64,000 nucleotides of DNA, from assembly GCF_003173035.1 (NCBI RefSeq), contig NZ_QGLE01000010.1:62001-126000 (forward strand), given 5' to 3'. The stretch comes from Zavarzinia aquatilis. GTDB taxonomy: Bacteria > Pseudomonadota > Alphaproteobacteria > Zavarziniales > Zavarziniaceae. The notes under the pieces are model-generated. The model was not told the origin of the DNA. It saw nothing but the letters and a program-made list of their open reading frames with translations, and did no database searches. Positions 24,853 to 34,312 of the stretch are shown here, piece after piece. Position 1 is the stretch's first letter. Each line of letters starts with the position of its first letter. The position numbers were made by a program, and so were the translations under genes.

Positions 24853-25556
24853 CGCAGGCCGCGACCCGCTCCCTGCGTGTCGATCGCGTAGCCGGCCGAG
24901 CGGACGGTGCGGATCATGTCCTTGCCGCCATGGGCGTTCAGCGCCTTGCGCAGGCGGCGGATATGGACGTCGACCGTGCGCTGCTCGATATAGATATCGC
25001 GGCCCCAGACGGCATCGAGGATCTGCTCGCGGCTGAACACCCGGCCCGGATTTTCCAGGAAATGGCGCAGCAGGCGGAACTCGGTCGGGCCGAGATGGAT
25101 TTCCGAGCCGCCCCGCATCACGCGGTGGGCCGACAGGTCCATTTCGACATCGGCGTAGGTCAGGCCCTCGTCCGACAGGGCAGGGCGCGAGCGGCGCAGC
25201 ACGGCGCGGATGCGGGCCAGCAGCTCGGTCGGCGAGAACGGCTTGGTCACATAATCGTCGGCGCCGGATTCGAGGCCGCGCACGCGGTCGCTTTCCTCGG
25301 TGCGGGCGGTCAGCAGGATGATCGGCACCTGCCGCGTCGCCGGCTTGCGGCGCAGCTGGCGGCAGATTTCGATGCCCGAAACCGAGGGCAACATCCAGTC
25401 GAGCACGATGAGATCGGGCAGACGCTCGTCAACGAGGACGAGAGCTTCCTCGCCGTCCATGCCGACGCGCACCTCGAAGCCGTTGGCTTCGAGGTTGTAA
25501 CGCAGCAGGTCAACGAGCGCGGGTTCGTCCTCGACGATCAGGATGGAGGGCTTCAT
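24846..25556 (-). CDS. phoB: Phosphate regulon response regulator PhoB
   Basis: A 236-residue OmpR-type regulator that binds Pho boxes when phosphate is scarce. The receiver domain has the acidic pair at Glu9/Asp10, phosphoacceptor Asp53 (VLDWMLPSVSG) and Lys in YVTKPFSP; the winged-helix domain spans about 130-230 (GPTEFRLLRHFLENPGRVFSREQ in part, RTVDVHIRRLRKAL). It is the last gene of pstS-pstC-pstA-pstB-phoU-phoB, 15 bases after phoU. Its kinase PhoR is encoded about 9 kb upstream at the head of the same cluster. Confidence 0.96.
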   Translation of the reverse strand: MKPSILIVEDEPALVDLLRYNLEANGFEVRVGMDGEEALVLVDERLPDLIVLDWMLPSVSGIEICRQLRRKPATRQVPIILLTARTEESDRVRGLESGADDYVTKPFSPTELLARIRAVLRRSRPALSDEGLTYADVEMDLSAHRVMRGGSEIHLGPTEFRLLRHFLENPGRVFSREQILDAVWGRDIYIEQRTVDVHIRRLRKALNAHGGKDMIRTVRSAGYAIDTQGAGRGLRY

Positions 25557-25571
25557 CGTGGCTCCATGCGA

Positions 25572-26288
25572 TCAGGCGACATGGCCGGGATCGGCCATTT
25601 CGGCGGTGACGTCGGCCTTGGGCCGGTCGCTGACCATGCGCTGGCCGCGGACGATGTAATAGATCGTCTCGGCCATGTTGGTCGCGTGGTCGCCAATCCG
25701 CTCCAGGTTCTTGGCGATGAACAGCAGATGGGTGCAGCCCGTGATCGTGCGCGGGTCTTCCATCATGTAGGTCAACAGCTCGCGGAAGACGCTGTTGTAA
25801 AGCTCGTCCAGCACCGGGTCGCGGTCGCGCACGGCGGTGGCCTTTTCCGCGTCCTCGCTGGAGATCGCGTCGAGCACGTCCTTGATCATGCCGAGCACGA
25901 GTTCGCCCATGCGCGGAATGGCGTGCATCGGCTGCTGCGGCACGGCGACGCCGAGCGCGGTGGAACGCTTGGCGATATTCTTGGCGTAGTCGCCGATCCG
26001 TTCGAGGTCGGTCGCCATCTTCATCGCGCCGACGATGAAGCGAAGATCGACCGCCATCGGCTGGCGCAGGGCGAGCAGCCGGGTGACGAGATCGGAGATT
26101 TCGCTGTCGAAGACGTCGATGCGCTGGTCCGAGGAGATCGTGCGCTCGGCCAGGGCCCGGTCGCGGCGCACGATGGCCTGGATCGCGGAAGCCACATTGG
26201 CCTCGGCGATGCCGCCCATGCGCAGGATCTTGGTCTTCAGCGCATTCAATTCCTGGTCGAACGCGGAGACGATGTGATTGTCGGCCAT
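25572..26288 (-). CDS. phoU: Phosphate transport regulator PhoU
   Basis: A 238-residue, mostly helical protein made of two PhoU repeats. The repeated metal-binding motif appears as DLERIGDYAKN in the first half and NLERIGDHATNMAE in the second. PhoU links the Pst transporter to PhoR and represses the Pho response when phosphate is plentiful. It sits 19 bases after pstB and 15 bases before phoB, a standard operon position. Confidence 0.97.
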   Translation of the reverse strand: MADNHIVSAFDQELNALKTKILRMGGIAEANVASAIQAIVRRDRALAERTISSDQRIDVFDSEISDLVTRLLALRQPMAVDLRFIVGAMKMATDLERIGDYAKNIAKRSTALGVAVPQQPMHAIPRMGELVLGMIKDVLDAISSEDAEKATAVRDRDPVLDELYNSVFRELLTYMMEDPRTITGCTHLLFIAKNLERIGDHATNMAETIYYIVRGQRMVSDRPKADVTAEMADPGHVA

Positions 26289-26307
26289 CTGAATGCTCCC
26301 TGCCGGC

Positions 26308-27108
26308 TCAGCCGAAGCGGCCGGTGACGTAATCCTGCGTCCGCTTGTCGACGGGGCTGGTGAAAATCCCCTCGGTCGGACCGTTCTCGACCAGCACGCC
26401 CAGATGGAAGAAGGCCGTGCGCTGCGAGACGCGCGCCGCCTGCTGCATCGAGTGGGTGACGATGGCGATGGTGAAATTCTCGCGCAATTCGTCGATCAGT
26501 TCCTCGATTTTCGCCGTGGCGATGGGATCGAGGGCCGAGCAGGGCTCGTCCATCAGGATGACTTCGGGCGAGACCGCGATGGCGCGGGCGATGCACAGGC
26601 GCTGCTGCTGGCCGCCGGACAGGCCGGTGCCGGGCGCCGACAGGCGATCCGACACTTCCTTCCACAGGCCGGCCCGCTCCAGGCTCGACTTCACGATGTG
26701 CTCCATATGGTCCTTCGACTCGGCGAGGCCGTGCAGCCGGGGGCCATAGGCGACATTGTCGAAGATCGACTTCGGAAAGGGATTGGGCTTCTGGAACACC
26801 ATGCCGACCCGGGCGCGCAGATGCACGACATCGAGTTCGGGGGCATAGATGTCGTCGCCGTCGATCCTGATGTCGCCCTGGATGCGGCAGATCGAGATCG
26901 TGTCGTTCATCCGGTTGAGGCAGCGCAGGAAGGTCGACTTGCCGCAGCCCGAGGGGCCGATCAGCGCCGTCACCTGATGCTCGGCGATTTCGAGGTTGAT
27001 GTTGTAGAGGGCCTGCTTCTCGCCATACCAGAGGTTGACGTTCTTCGCCGAAATCTTGGCCTTGCCGTCCAGGGGAACGGTGTGGGTGGTAAAATCGAGG
27101 GCAGTCAT
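26308..27108 (-). CDS. pstB: Phosphate ABC transporter ATP-binding protein
   Basis: The 266-residue ATPase of the high-affinity phosphate importer. Walker A is GPSGCGKST (residues 51-59), the signature motif is LSGGQQQR and Walker B is [27 protein letters not shown] and the NRMNDTI segment are PstB-specific. I chose ATG 27108; a GTG at 27120 inside the end of pstA is also possible. Works with PstA and PstC at the inner membrane. Confidence 0.97.
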   Translation of the reverse strand: MTALDFTTHTVPLDGKAKISAKNVNLWYGEKQALYNINLEIAEHQVTALIGPSGCGKSTFLRCLNRMNDTISICRIQGDIRIDGDDIYAPELDVVHLRARVGMVFQKPNPFPKSIFDNVAYGPRLHGLAESKDHMEHIVKSSLERAGLWKEVSDRLSAPGTGLSGGQQQRLCIARAIAVSPEVILMDEPCSALDPIATAKIEELIDELRENFTIAIVTHSMQQAARVSQRTAFFHLGVLVENGPTEGIFTSPVDKRTQDYVTGRFG

Positions 27109-27113
27109 GGCAC

Positions 27114-28436
27114 TCACCACTTACGTTCGAATTTCTTGCGGAGATAGATCGCGATCGCGTTCATGCACACCAGGAACACCAGGAGTACCATGATCGCGGC
27201 CGAGGTCTTTTCGACGAAGGCGCGTTCCGGGCTGTCGGCCCAGAGGTAGATCTGCACCGGCAGCACCGTCGCCGGCGAGGTGAAGCCCGACGGGATGTCG
27301 ACAATGAAGGCGACCATGCCGATCATCAGGAGCGGCGCCGTCTCGCCCAGCGCATGGGCCATGCCGAGGATGGCGCCGGTCAGCATTCCCGGCATCGAGA
27401 GCGGCAGCGTGTGGTGCATCACCGTCTGGATGGGCGAGGCGCCCATGCCGAGCGCGGCCTCGCGGATCGAGGGCGGCACCGCCTTGATGGCGGCGCGCGA
27501 CGCGATGATGATGATCGGCAGGGCCTGCAGCGCCAGCACGAGACCGCCGACGATGGGCGCCGAACGGGGCATCCCGAAGAAGTTCAGGAACACCGCGAGA
27601 CCGAGCAGGCCGAAGACGATCGAGGGCACCGCCGCGAGGTTGTTGATGTTCACCTCGATGATGTCGGTCAGCCGGTTCTTCGGCGCGAATTCCTCGAGAT
27701 AGACCGCCGCCATCACGCCGAGCGGGAAGGCGATGCCGAGGGTGACGACCAGGGTCAGGAACGAGCCGACGACGGCGCCCCACAGGCCCGCGTTCTCGGG
27801 CTCGCGGCTGTCACCGGTGGTCAGCAGTTCGGTGTTGACCGCGCCCGACAGGGTGCCGTCGGCCACCAGCTTGTCATAGATGCCGATCTGCAGGTCGTTC
27901 AGCTTGCGGTCGGCCTCGGGCACGTTGCGGTCGATGTAACCCTTGCGCAGCATGTCGACGAGATCGTCGGTCAGGACTTCGAACGTGATGGTCTGGCCGA
28001 TCAGGTCCGGATTGTCGCGGACATAGGCCGCGACCTCGTAACCGGCACCCGAGGAGATGAGCGCCATCATCTGGCGGGTCGGCTGGCGGCCGGTGACCTC
28101 GGGGAATTTCTTCTGCATCGCCGCGCGGATGATCGCATTGTAATCCGCGTTGGCAATGACCTTGGGATCCTTCGTCCCCTGCGGGTCGATGACCGCCGGA
28201 TCGAGGGTCAGCTCCAGCTCGACCTTGGTGGTCACGAAGGCGGAGGAGCCCTGCAGGACGATGGAGCCGATCAGCAGGATCAGGAACACGACCGCGACGG
28301 AAACAGCCGCGATGCCCCACATCTTGAAGCGTGCCTCGGCGGCATAGCGCTTCTTCAGCAGGCGATTGAACTTCTCACGCTTTTCGGTCGAGGCCGAGAA
28401 GGGCTCGACGACGAATTTGTTCGCGACGTCGGTCAT
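27114..28436 (-). CDS. pstA: Phosphate ABC transporter permease PstA
   Basis: A 440-residue inner-membrane permease. An N-terminal cytoplasmic segment and first helix are followed by a large extracytoplasmic insertion (about residues 70-195, the DUF3333-type region) before the five-helix permease core. The EAA loop is visible as [19 protein letters not shown]. The insertion makes it about 140 residues longer than E. coli PstA, which is normal for alphaproteobacteria. It overlaps pstC by four bases and nearly touches pstB. Confidence 0.95.
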   Translation of the reverse strand: MTDVANKFVVEPFSASTEKREKFNRLLKKRYAAEARFKMWGIAAVSVAVVFLILLIGSIVLQGSSAFVTTKVELELTLDPAVIDPQGTKDPKVIANADYNAIIRAAMQKKFPEVTGRQPTRQMMALISSGAGYEVAAYVRDNPDLIGQTITFEVLTDDLVDMLRKGYIDRNVPEADRKLNDLQIGIYDKLVADGTLSGAVNTELLTTGDSREPENAGLWGAVVGSFLTLVVTLGIAFPLGVMAAVYLEEFAPKNRLTDIIEVNINNLAAVPSIVFGLLGLAVFLNFFGMPRSAPIVGGLVLALQALPIIIIASRAAIKAVPPSIREAALGMGASPIQTVMHHTLPLSMPGMLTGAILGMAHALGETAPLLMIGMVAFIVDIPSGFTSPATVLPVQIYLWADSPERAFVEKTSAAIMVLLVFLVCMNAIAIYLRKKFERKW

Positions 28437-29806
28437 TCGTACTGCTCCCGATACTTGCGGACGATCCGCAGCGCCACGATGTTGAGGCAGAGCGTGACGA
28501 CGAACAGCACGAGGCCGAGGGCGAAGGTCGCCAGCGTCTTGGGGCTGTCGAATTCCTGGTCGCCGACCAGCAGGGTCGCGATCTGAACGGTCACGGTGGT
28601 CACCGCCTCGAAGGGATTGGCGGTCAGATTGGCGGAGAGGCCGGCGGCCATGACGACGATCATGGTCTCGCCGATGGCGCGGGAAATCGCCAGCATCAGG
28701 GCGCCGACGATACCGGGCAGCGCCGCCGGGATGATCACCCGCTTGATGGTTTCGGACTTGGTGGCGCCAAGACCGTAGGAGCCGTCGCGCATGGCCTGTG
28801 GCACCGCGGTCATCACGTCGTCGGAGAGCGACGAGACGAAGGGCACGATCATCACGCCCATGACGACGCCCGCGGCGAGCGCGGATTCGGAGGCGACGTC
28901 GAGCCCGGCCATCTGGCCCAGCTGGCGCACGAAGGGGGCGACGGTCAGGGCGGCGAAGAAGCCATAGACCACGGTCGGGATGCCGGCCAGCACCTCGAGC
29001 ACGGGCTTCAGCACCGAGCGGACGCGGCGGTCGGCATATTCAGACATGTAGATGGCCGACATCAGGCCGATCGGCGCCGCGACCAGCATGGCGATCGCCG
29101 TGATCAGCAGGGTGCCGGCGAACAGCGGCACCGCGCCGAAGGCGCCGGTCGAGCCGACCTGGTCGGCACGCATCGCCGTTTGCGGGCTCCACTGGATGCC
29201 GAACAGGAATTCGGTGAAGGAGACCTTCTCGAAGAACAGCGCCGATTCGAACAGCAGCGACAGGATGATGCCAACGGTGGTCAGCACCGCGATGGTCGAA
29301 GCGGCCATCAGGGTGATCATCACCGCCTTCTCGACCCGGGGCCGGGCGCGCAGGCGGGGGGTGATCCGGCTCTGCGCGAAGGCGAGGCCGATGATGCCGA
29401 CGGCGAGGGCACCGATCGCCATGGCGATCGACGAATAGTCCATCAGCTGCAGGTAACGGTCGGCGGCGGCGCGCAGGGTGTCCGTGACCTCGCCGGCGAT
29501 GGTGCCGTTCAGCGCGAGATTGTGAACGTCGGTCATGAACAGCGAATGCCGTTCGACCGGGATGTCGGCGGGAATGCCGGCGCGCAGGATGCCGTCGACG
29601 ATGCTGCCCTCGAAGATCAGCCACAGGCCGGCGACGAGGAGGGCGGGCGCCGCGCACCACAGGGCCATGTAATAGCCGTAGTAGCCGGGCAGGGAATGCA
29701 GACCCCGCGTCTTGCCGCCATTGCGGCCGAGGACGGTGGAACGGCCCATGTAGAAGCCGATCACCGACAGGACGAGGATGGTCGCGATGACTATGTAACT
29801 CGGCAT
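28433..29806 (-). CDS. pstC: Phosphate ABC transporter permease PstC
   Basis: A 457-residue inner-membrane permease. The N-terminal third is an extension with two helices and an extracytoplasmic loop (about 1-150) typical of the alphaproteobacterial form; the permease core follows with the EAA-like loop MRDGSYGLGATKSETIKR. It pairs with PstA to form the phosphate channel. Four-base ATGA overlap with pstA. It begins 96 bases after pstS1, beyond an intercistronic hairpin. Confidence 0.95.
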   Translation of the reverse strand: MPSYIVIATILVLSVIGFYMGRSTVLGRNGGKTRGLHSLPGYYGYYMALWCAAPALLVAGLWLIFEGSIVDGILRAGIPADIPVERHSLFMTDVHNLALNGTIAGEVTDTLRAAADRYLQLMDYSSIAMAIGALAVGIIGLAFAQSRITPRLRARPRVEKAVMITLMAASTIAVLTTVGIILSLLFESALFFEKVSFTEFLFGIQWSPQTAMRADQVGSTGAFGAVPLFAGTLLITAIAMLVAAPIGLMSAIYMSEYADRRVRSVLKPVLEVLAGIPTVVYGFFAALTVAPFVRQLGQMAGLDVASESALAAGVVMGVMIVPFVSSLSDDVMTAVPQAMRDGSYGLGATKSETIKRVIIPAALPGIVGALMLAISRAIGETMIVVMAAGLSANLTANPFEAVTTVTVQIATLLVGDQEFDSPKTLATFALGLVLFVVTLCLNIVALRIVRKYREQYE

Positions 29807-29861
29807 CTTTGCGTCTTTCGCAGGCCCCGGCGTCGGGGGGAGGCGCGGGCCGCTACGGGAA

Positions 29862-29886
29862 GCGGCGGCCGATATTGGGCCGCCGC
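29862..29886 (-). promoter_or_regulatory. Intercistronic hairpin between pstS1 and pstC
   Basis: GCGGCGGCC (29862-29870) is exactly inverted at 29878-29886 around a seven-base loop, with no T tract. In binding-protein-dependent transporters such hairpins often stabilise the upstream binding-protein message or attenuate the downstream genes. Confidence 0.6.
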
Positions 29887-29902
29887 CGTGTTGCGATGTC
29901 GC

Positions 29903-30961
29903 TTACTTCACGCTCGCCGTGTCCATCGGCACGAGGCCGGTGGCATCGGCGCGCACCTTGGCGGCTTCTTCCGCCGGCAGGGCGATCAGGCCCTTGTCGG
30001 CGAGATAGCCATTCTCGCCCATGGCCTTGTCCGAGGTGTATTCGACGAGGAATTCCTGGATGCCCGGCACGGTGCCGACATGGGCCTTCTTCACATAGAC
30101 ATAGAGCGAGCGGGAAACGCCGTATTTGCCCGAGGAGATATCCTCGTATTCCGGCTTCACGCCCTCGATGGTCGCGCCCTTGATCTTGTCGGCGTTCTCT
30201 TCGAGGAAGCTGTAGCCGAAGATGCCGAAGGCGTTCGGGTTGGCGACCAGCTTCTGCACGATCAGATTGTCGTTCTCGCCGGCTTCGACATAGACGCCGT
30301 CTTCACGCACCTTCATGCAAGCCTTGCCGGCGTCCTTCTTGTCGACGCCCGAGGCGACGATGGCGTCGATCGCGCCCGCTTCCTCGCAACCCTTTTCCAT
30401 GACGAGTTCGTTGAAGGCGTCGCGCGTGCCCGAGGTCGGGGGCGGGCCGAGGACTTCGATCTTGGTCGCCGGCAGCTTGGCGTCGATCTCGTTCCACATC
30501 TTGTAGGGATTGGCCACGAGCTTGCCGTCGACGACGACCTGGGCCGCCAGGGCCTTCCAGATCACCGCCTTGTCCACGTCGAAGGCCGGGCCCGACTTTT
30601 CGTTGGCGAAGACGATGCCGTCGAAGCCAATCTTCACCTCGACGATGTCGGTGACGCCGTTCTTGGCGCAGGTCTCGATTTCCGAGGCCTTGATGCGGCG
30701 CGAGGCGCCGGTGATGTCCGGGGTGTCGACGCCGACGCCGCCGCAGAACAGCTTCATGCCGCCGCCGGTGCCGGTCGATTCGACGATCGGGGTCTTGAAG
30801 GCGCCGAGCTTGCCGAAGGCCTCGGAAACCGCCGTGGTGAACGGAAACACGGTCGAGGAGCCGACGATGCGGATCTGGTCGCGCGCGGCGGCCTGACCGG
30901 CGAAGGCGGTCGCCAGCACGGCGGCGACGCCGAGGGCGGCGAGGCTGTTCTTGGTGGCCAT
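29903..30961 (-). CDS. pstS: Phosphate-binding periplasmic protein, copy 1
   Basis: A 352-residue periplasmic phosphate receptor with a signal peptide (about 25 residues, cut near AAARD). The phosphate-binding motifs are IVGSSTVFPF at the mature N-terminus, ESTGTGGGMKLFC, and GPPPTSGTRDAFNELV. It delivers phosphate to PstCA. ATG 30961 has GAGGA at ideal spacing and is preferred to ATG 30985. A strong Pho box lies about 125 bases upstream. It is about two-thirds identical by eye to the second copy at 33185-34216. Confidence 0.95.
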   Translation of the reverse strand: MATKNSLAALGVAAVLATAFAGQAAARDQIRIVGSSTVFPFTTAVSEAFGKLGAFKTPIVESTGTGGGMKLFCGGVGVDTPDITGASRRIKASEIETCAKNGVTDIVEVKIGFDGIVFANEKSGPAFDVDKAVIWKALAAQVVVDGKLVANPYKMWNEIDAKLPATKIEVLGPPPTSGTRDAFNELVMEKGCEEAGAIDAIVASGVDKKDAGKACMKVREDGVYVEAGENDNLIVQKLVANPNAFGIFGYSFLEENADKIKGATIEGVKPEYEDISSGKYGVSRSLYVYVKKAHVGTVPGIQEFLVEYTSDKAMGENGYLADKGLIALPAEEAAKVRADATGLVPMDTASVK

Positions 30962-31331
30962 GGTTCTATCCTCGAGATGTTTCAATGGACGCAGAATTCA
31001 GGCCGCAAATAATGCCGCCACGGGACGCGCGAAAGGCTTCCGCGCCGTCTCGCGTCGGACCATAGTCAGCCGACGGGACGTTCATATGACATTCCGATTG
31101 CTGTTTTATGACAGTCGGCCCGCCGCCGCCGCATAGACCTCTGCCGAAGGTCATCCGCGACCTTGCGCCCCGCGGATGGGTCAATCCCTTCCCCGAACGG
31201 GGAAAATGGTGGCTGCCAGCGCAATCGCCAATCTGTATGCTCTGGCCGTCGCTTCGTGACCTCGGGCGTGCGTCGGCGAATCGCGCGCGCCTTCGCCGTG
31301 GTCTGGGCGCCGGTACAGATCGAGGTGCATG
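30962..31331. other. Divergent intergenic region between pstS1 and RTX gene 2
   Basis: This 370-base stretch holds no convincing gene. It contains the Pho box (31086-31114) in its left third and, nearer the RTX gene, a small palindrome TTCCCCG/CGGGGAA (about 31191-31206). GAGG at 31322-31325 is the RTX ribosome-binding site. I could not pick a confident promoter for the RTX gene. Confidence 0.5.
31086..31114 (-). promoter_or_regulatory. Pho box (PhoB site) upstream of pstS1
   Basis: Read on the minus strand, CTGTCAT (31114-31108) and ATGTCAT (31092-31086) are spaced 22 bases start to start, with a weaker 7-mer, CAGCAAT, exactly midway. This gives three 7-mers with 4-base spacers, the tandem Pho-box layout with a half-site of CTGTCAT. 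It is 125 bases upstream of pstS1 and 218 bases upstream of the divergent RTX gene. Confidence 0.8.
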
Positions 31332-33062
31332 ATGGCAGTGACCTACGGAACGAATGGTGCGGACACGATTTCCGGCACCAGCGGCAATGACCAGCTTTAC
31401 GGCTATGCGTCGGGTTCGCCCGATACCGATACCGGGGCCGACACGATCAGCGGCGGCGCCGGCAACGACACGATCGAGGGCGGCGGCGGCGACGATATCC
31501 TCGACGGCGGCACCGGCGACGACACGCTGCGTGGCGGTGCCGGCAATGACATCCTGAAGAGCGGTGGCGGCAACGACACGCTCGACGGCGGCCTGGGCAA
31601 CGACACCTATATCTATCAGGGCGGCAGCCTGACCCTGTCGGACGCCGGCGGCACCGACACCATCGACATGCAGGTCTCGGGCACCACCAATTTCAGCCTG
31701 AGCGGCGCCTTCGAGATTGTCCTCGGCGGCACGGGCGACGACACGATCGCAGTTCTCGCCGGCACCACCACGGCCATCAGCTATGCCGGCCGGGGTGGCA
31801 ACGACACGCTGACGGGCGGCAATGGCAACGACACGCTCGACGGCGGTGACGGCAACGACATCCTGAACGGCGGCAAGGGCAACGACACGCTGATCGGCGG
31901 GGCCGGCAACGACACGCTGAACGGTGGCGACGGCAACGACATCCTGAAGAGCGGCGGCGGTACCGACACGCTGAACGGCGGCCTCGGCGACGACACCTTC
32001 ATCTATCAGGGCGGCAGCCTGACCCTGAGTGACGACGGCGGCAACGACCGGGTGGAACTGCAGGTCGCGGTCACCACCAACTTCACCTTCAGCGCGGCCT
32101 TCGAGACCGTGGTCGGTGGCTCGGGCGCCGATACGCTGAGTGTCGCGGCGGGCGCGACCACGGGCGTCACCTATTACGGCAACGCCGGCAACGACATCCT
32201 GAATGGCGGCGGCGGCAACGACACGCTCGACGGCGGCGCCGGCAACGACACGCTGAACGGCGGCGCCGGTATCGACAAGATGACCGGTGGCGCGGGCAAC
32301 GATCTCTATGTCGTCGACAATGTCCGCGACGTGGTGACCGAAGCGGCGGACGGCGGCACGGACACGGTGCAGACCACCCTCGCCGCCTATACGCTGGCGG
32401 CCAATGTCGAGAACCTGACCTATACCGGCACCGGCGCCTTCGCTGGCACGGGCAACGGCCTGGCCAACACGATCACCGGCAGCGCGGGCGACGATACGCT
32501 GGACGGCGGCGCCGGCAACGACACGCTGATCGGCGGCGCCGGCAATGACACCTATATTCTCGATAGCGCCAGCGACAAGATCACCGAAACCAGCACGGGC
32601 GGCATCGACACGGTGAAGGTCGGCTTCTCCTACACCCTCGCATCCCGCCTCGAAAACCTGACCATCACCAGCGCCGCCAACGGGATTTCGGGCACCGGCA
32701 ATTCGGTCGCCAATATCCTGACCGGCGCGGCGGGTGACGACATTCTGTCCGGCCTCGGCGGCAACGACACGCTGAATGGCGGCGACGGCAAGGACCGGCT
32801 GAGCGGCGGCACCGGCAACGACACGTTCCTTTTCGTCGCGGGCGATGCGCATGGCGACACGGTCACGGATTTCGCCGGCAACGGTGCCTCGGCCGGCGAC
32901 AGCATCGTTTTCGACGGCTACGGCACCCTGGCGCAGGGCGCCCGCTTCGTGCAGATCGACGACACGACCTGGCGCGTGACCTCGGCGGATGGCTCGATCC
33001 GCGAGCGCATCTACTTCAGCAACAGCGCCCATATCGACGCCAGCGACTTCGTCTTCGTCTGA
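31332..33062 (+). CDS. RTX hemolysin-type calcium-binding repeat protein 2
   Basis: A 576-residue repeat protein without signal peptide, built almost wholly of GGxGNDTLx nonapeptides alternating with strand-rich spacers. Two ~130-residue units repeat in tandem: [10 protein letters not shown]...[11 protein letters not shown] begins near nucleotide 31545 and again 390 bases later. The C-terminal 100 residues carry a final RTX block and a secretion-type tail ([10 protein letters not shown]... ending DFVFV). No enzyme motif is visible. It is high in GC like its neighbours. It is inserted on the plus strand between pstS1 and pstS2, sharing the Pho-box region with pstS1, so phosphate control is plausible. 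GAGG precedes ATG 31332. Confidence 0.85.
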   Translation: MAVTYGTNGADTISGTSGNDQLYGYASGSPDTDTGADTISGGAGNDTIEGGGGDDILDGGTGDDTLRGGAGNDILKSGGGNDTLDGGLGNDTYIYQGGSLTLSDAGGTDTIDMQVSGTTNFSLSGAFEIVLGGTGDDTIAVLAGTTTAISYAGRGGNDTLTGGNGNDTLDGGDGNDILNGGKGNDTLIGGAGNDTLNGGDGNDILKSGGGTDTLNGGLGDDTFIYQGGSLTLSDDGGNDRVELQVAVTTNFTFSAAFETVVGGSGADTLSVAAGATTGVTYYGNAGNDILNGGGGNDTLDGGAGNDTLNGGAGIDKMTGGAGNDLYVVDNVRDVVTEAADGGTDTVQTTLAAYTLAANVENLTYTGTGAFAGTGNGLANTITGSAGDDTLDGGAGNDTLIGGAGNDTYILDSASDKITETSTGGIDTVKVGFSYTLASRLENLTITSAANGISGTGNSVANILTGAAGDDILSGLGGNDTLNGGDGKDRLSGGTGNDTFLFVAGDAHGDTVTDFAGNGASAGDSIVFDGYGTLAQGARFVQIDDTTWRVTSADGSIRERIYFSNSAHIDASDFVFV

Positions 33063-33074
33063 TCGAAAAATCCG

Positions 33075-33115
33075 CAGGGCCGCTTCCGTCGAGACCGGAA
33101 GCGGCCCTGTTTTTT
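33075..33115 (+). terminator. Strong terminator after RTX gene 2
   Basis: CAGGGCCGCTTCCG (33075-33088) pairs perfectly with 33096-33109 around a seven-base loop, followed by six T residues. Confidence 0.95.
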
Positions 33116-33127
33116 GCAGACGGAAGC

Positions 33128-33159
33128 AAAGAAAACGGCGGCCCGCAGGGGCCGCCGTT
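33128..33159 (-). terminator. Terminator after pstS2 (minus strand)
   Basis: AACGGCGGCCC (33134-33144) is exactly inverted at 33149-33159 around GCAG. On the minus strand the stem is followed by TTTTCTTTGC. It lies 26 bases past the pstS2 stop, back to back with the RTX terminator, so pstS2 transcripts should not enter the RTX gene in antisense. Confidence 0.85.
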
Positions 33160-33184
33160 CATCGTTTCAGCCCTGGGGGCTGGA

Positions 33185-34216
33185 TCAGAAGGCCGCGGTA
33201 TCCATCGGGGTCAGGTTCTTGACCACGTCGCGCTGCTTGGCCAGTTCGGCCGGCGACAGCAGGATCAGGCCCTTGCCCTCGAGGTAGCCATTGGCGGCGA
33301 TCGCACGGTCCGAGAAAAACTCGTTCATGTATTCGGCGATGCCGGGGACGGAGCCGATCTGGTACTTCTTCACATAGAAGAACAGCGGGCGCGAAACCGG
33401 ATAGGTGCCGGCCTGGACGTTCTCGTAGGTCGGCGCGACGCCGCCGATGTGCGAGCCCTGGATCTTGTCCTCGTTCTCTTCGAGATAGCTGTAGCCGAAG
33501 ATGCCGAGGGCGGTCGGATTGGCGACCAGCTTCTGGACGATCAGGTTGTCGTTCTCGCCGGCTTCGACGAAGACGCCGTCTTCACGGATCTTCATGCAGT
33601 CCTTGCCCGCGATCAGGCCCTTGTTGTCGGCGATGTCCTCGCAGCCCTTTTCCATCACGAGTTCGTTGAAGGCGTCGCGGGTGCCCGAGGTCGGGGGCGG
33701 GCCCAGGACTTCGATCTTTTCCGCCGGCAGCTTGGCGTCGATCTCGTTCCAGGTCTTGTAGGGGTTCGGCACCACGGCGCCATTGACAACGATGCTGGCC
33801 GACAGGGCCTTCCAGATCTGGGCGCGGCTCAGGTCGAAGGCCGGGGCCTTCTTCGAGTTGGCGAGGACGATGCCGTCATAACCGACGGTCAGCTCGATGA
33901 TGTCCTGGATGCCGTTGTTCTGGCAGGTGTCGATCTCGGACCGCTTGATCCGGCGCGAGGCATTGGTGATGTCGGGATAGCTGTCGCCGACACCGGCGCA
34001 GAACAGCTTCAGGCCGCCGCCCGTACCGGTCGATTCGACGATCGGCGCCTTGAAGGTGCCGGCCTTGCCGAAGGCTTCGGCGACGGCGGTGGCGAAGGGG
34101 AACACGGTCGAGGAGCCGACGATGCGGATCTGGTCGCGGGCTTCGGCGGCACCGGCGAAGCCGGTCGCGATCACGGCCGTCGCGGCCAGCGCGACAAGGG
34201 TGGATTTCAGGGTCAT
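33185..34216 (-). CDS. pstS: Phosphate-binding periplasmic protein, copy 2
   Basis: A 343-residue periplasmic phosphate receptor with a signal peptide (cut near AAEARD, residue 26) and the same binding motifs as copy 1: IVGSSTVFPF, ESTGTGGGLKLFC and GPPPTSGTRDAFNELV. It has its own terminator and a possible Pho box upstream, so it is probably transcribed alone, downstream of phoR. Paralogues may differ in affinity or growth-phase use. Differences from copy 1 are spread through the protein, so the duplication is not recent. Confidence 0.95.
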   Translation of the reverse strand: MTLKSTLVALAATAVIATGFAGAAEARDQIRIVGSSTVFPFATAVAEAFGKAGTFKAPIVESTGTGGGLKLFCAGVGDSYPDITNASRRIKRSEIDTCQNNGIQDIIELTVGYDGIVLANSKKAPAFDLSRAQIWKALSASIVVNGAVVPNPYKTWNEIDAKLPAEKIEVLGPPPTSGTRDAFNELVMEKGCEDIADNKGLIAGKDCMKIREDGVFVEAGENDNLIVQKLVANPTALGIFGYSYLEENEDKIQGSHIGGVAPTYENVQAGTYPVSRPLFFYVKKYQIGSVPGIAEYMNEFFSDRAIAANGYLEGKGLILLSPAELAKQRDVVKNLTPMDTAAF

Positions 34217-34264
34217 GGAGCCAATCCCGGGGGTTGATTTCGGCGCGGACGTTACGCCGCGTCG

Positions 34265-34282
34265 ACGACCGCTCCATGACGA
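34265..34282 (-). promoter_or_regulatory. Possible degenerate Pho box upstream of pstS2
   Basis: On the minus strand, TCGTCAT and CGGTCGT are spaced by four bases; each matches five of seven positions of CTGTCAT. It is about 50 bases before the pstS2 ATG. Support is position plus a partial match. Confidence 0.4.
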
Positions 34283-34312
34283 ACCGGTTTCACTTTCGTG
34301 ACTCCGCCAGGC

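Noticed and set aside
29180-31012. Long plus-strand open frame antisense to pstC and pstS1
   Set aside because: It mirrors the codon pattern of the genuine genes on the other strand. Its translation is low-complexity and rich in Arg, Gly, Asp and His, without any domain.
31445-32860. Regular short DNA repeats suggesting a CRISPR or satellite array
   Set aside because: They are in-frame codings of GGxGNDTL nonapeptides in an RTX protein, with no unique spacers of constant length.
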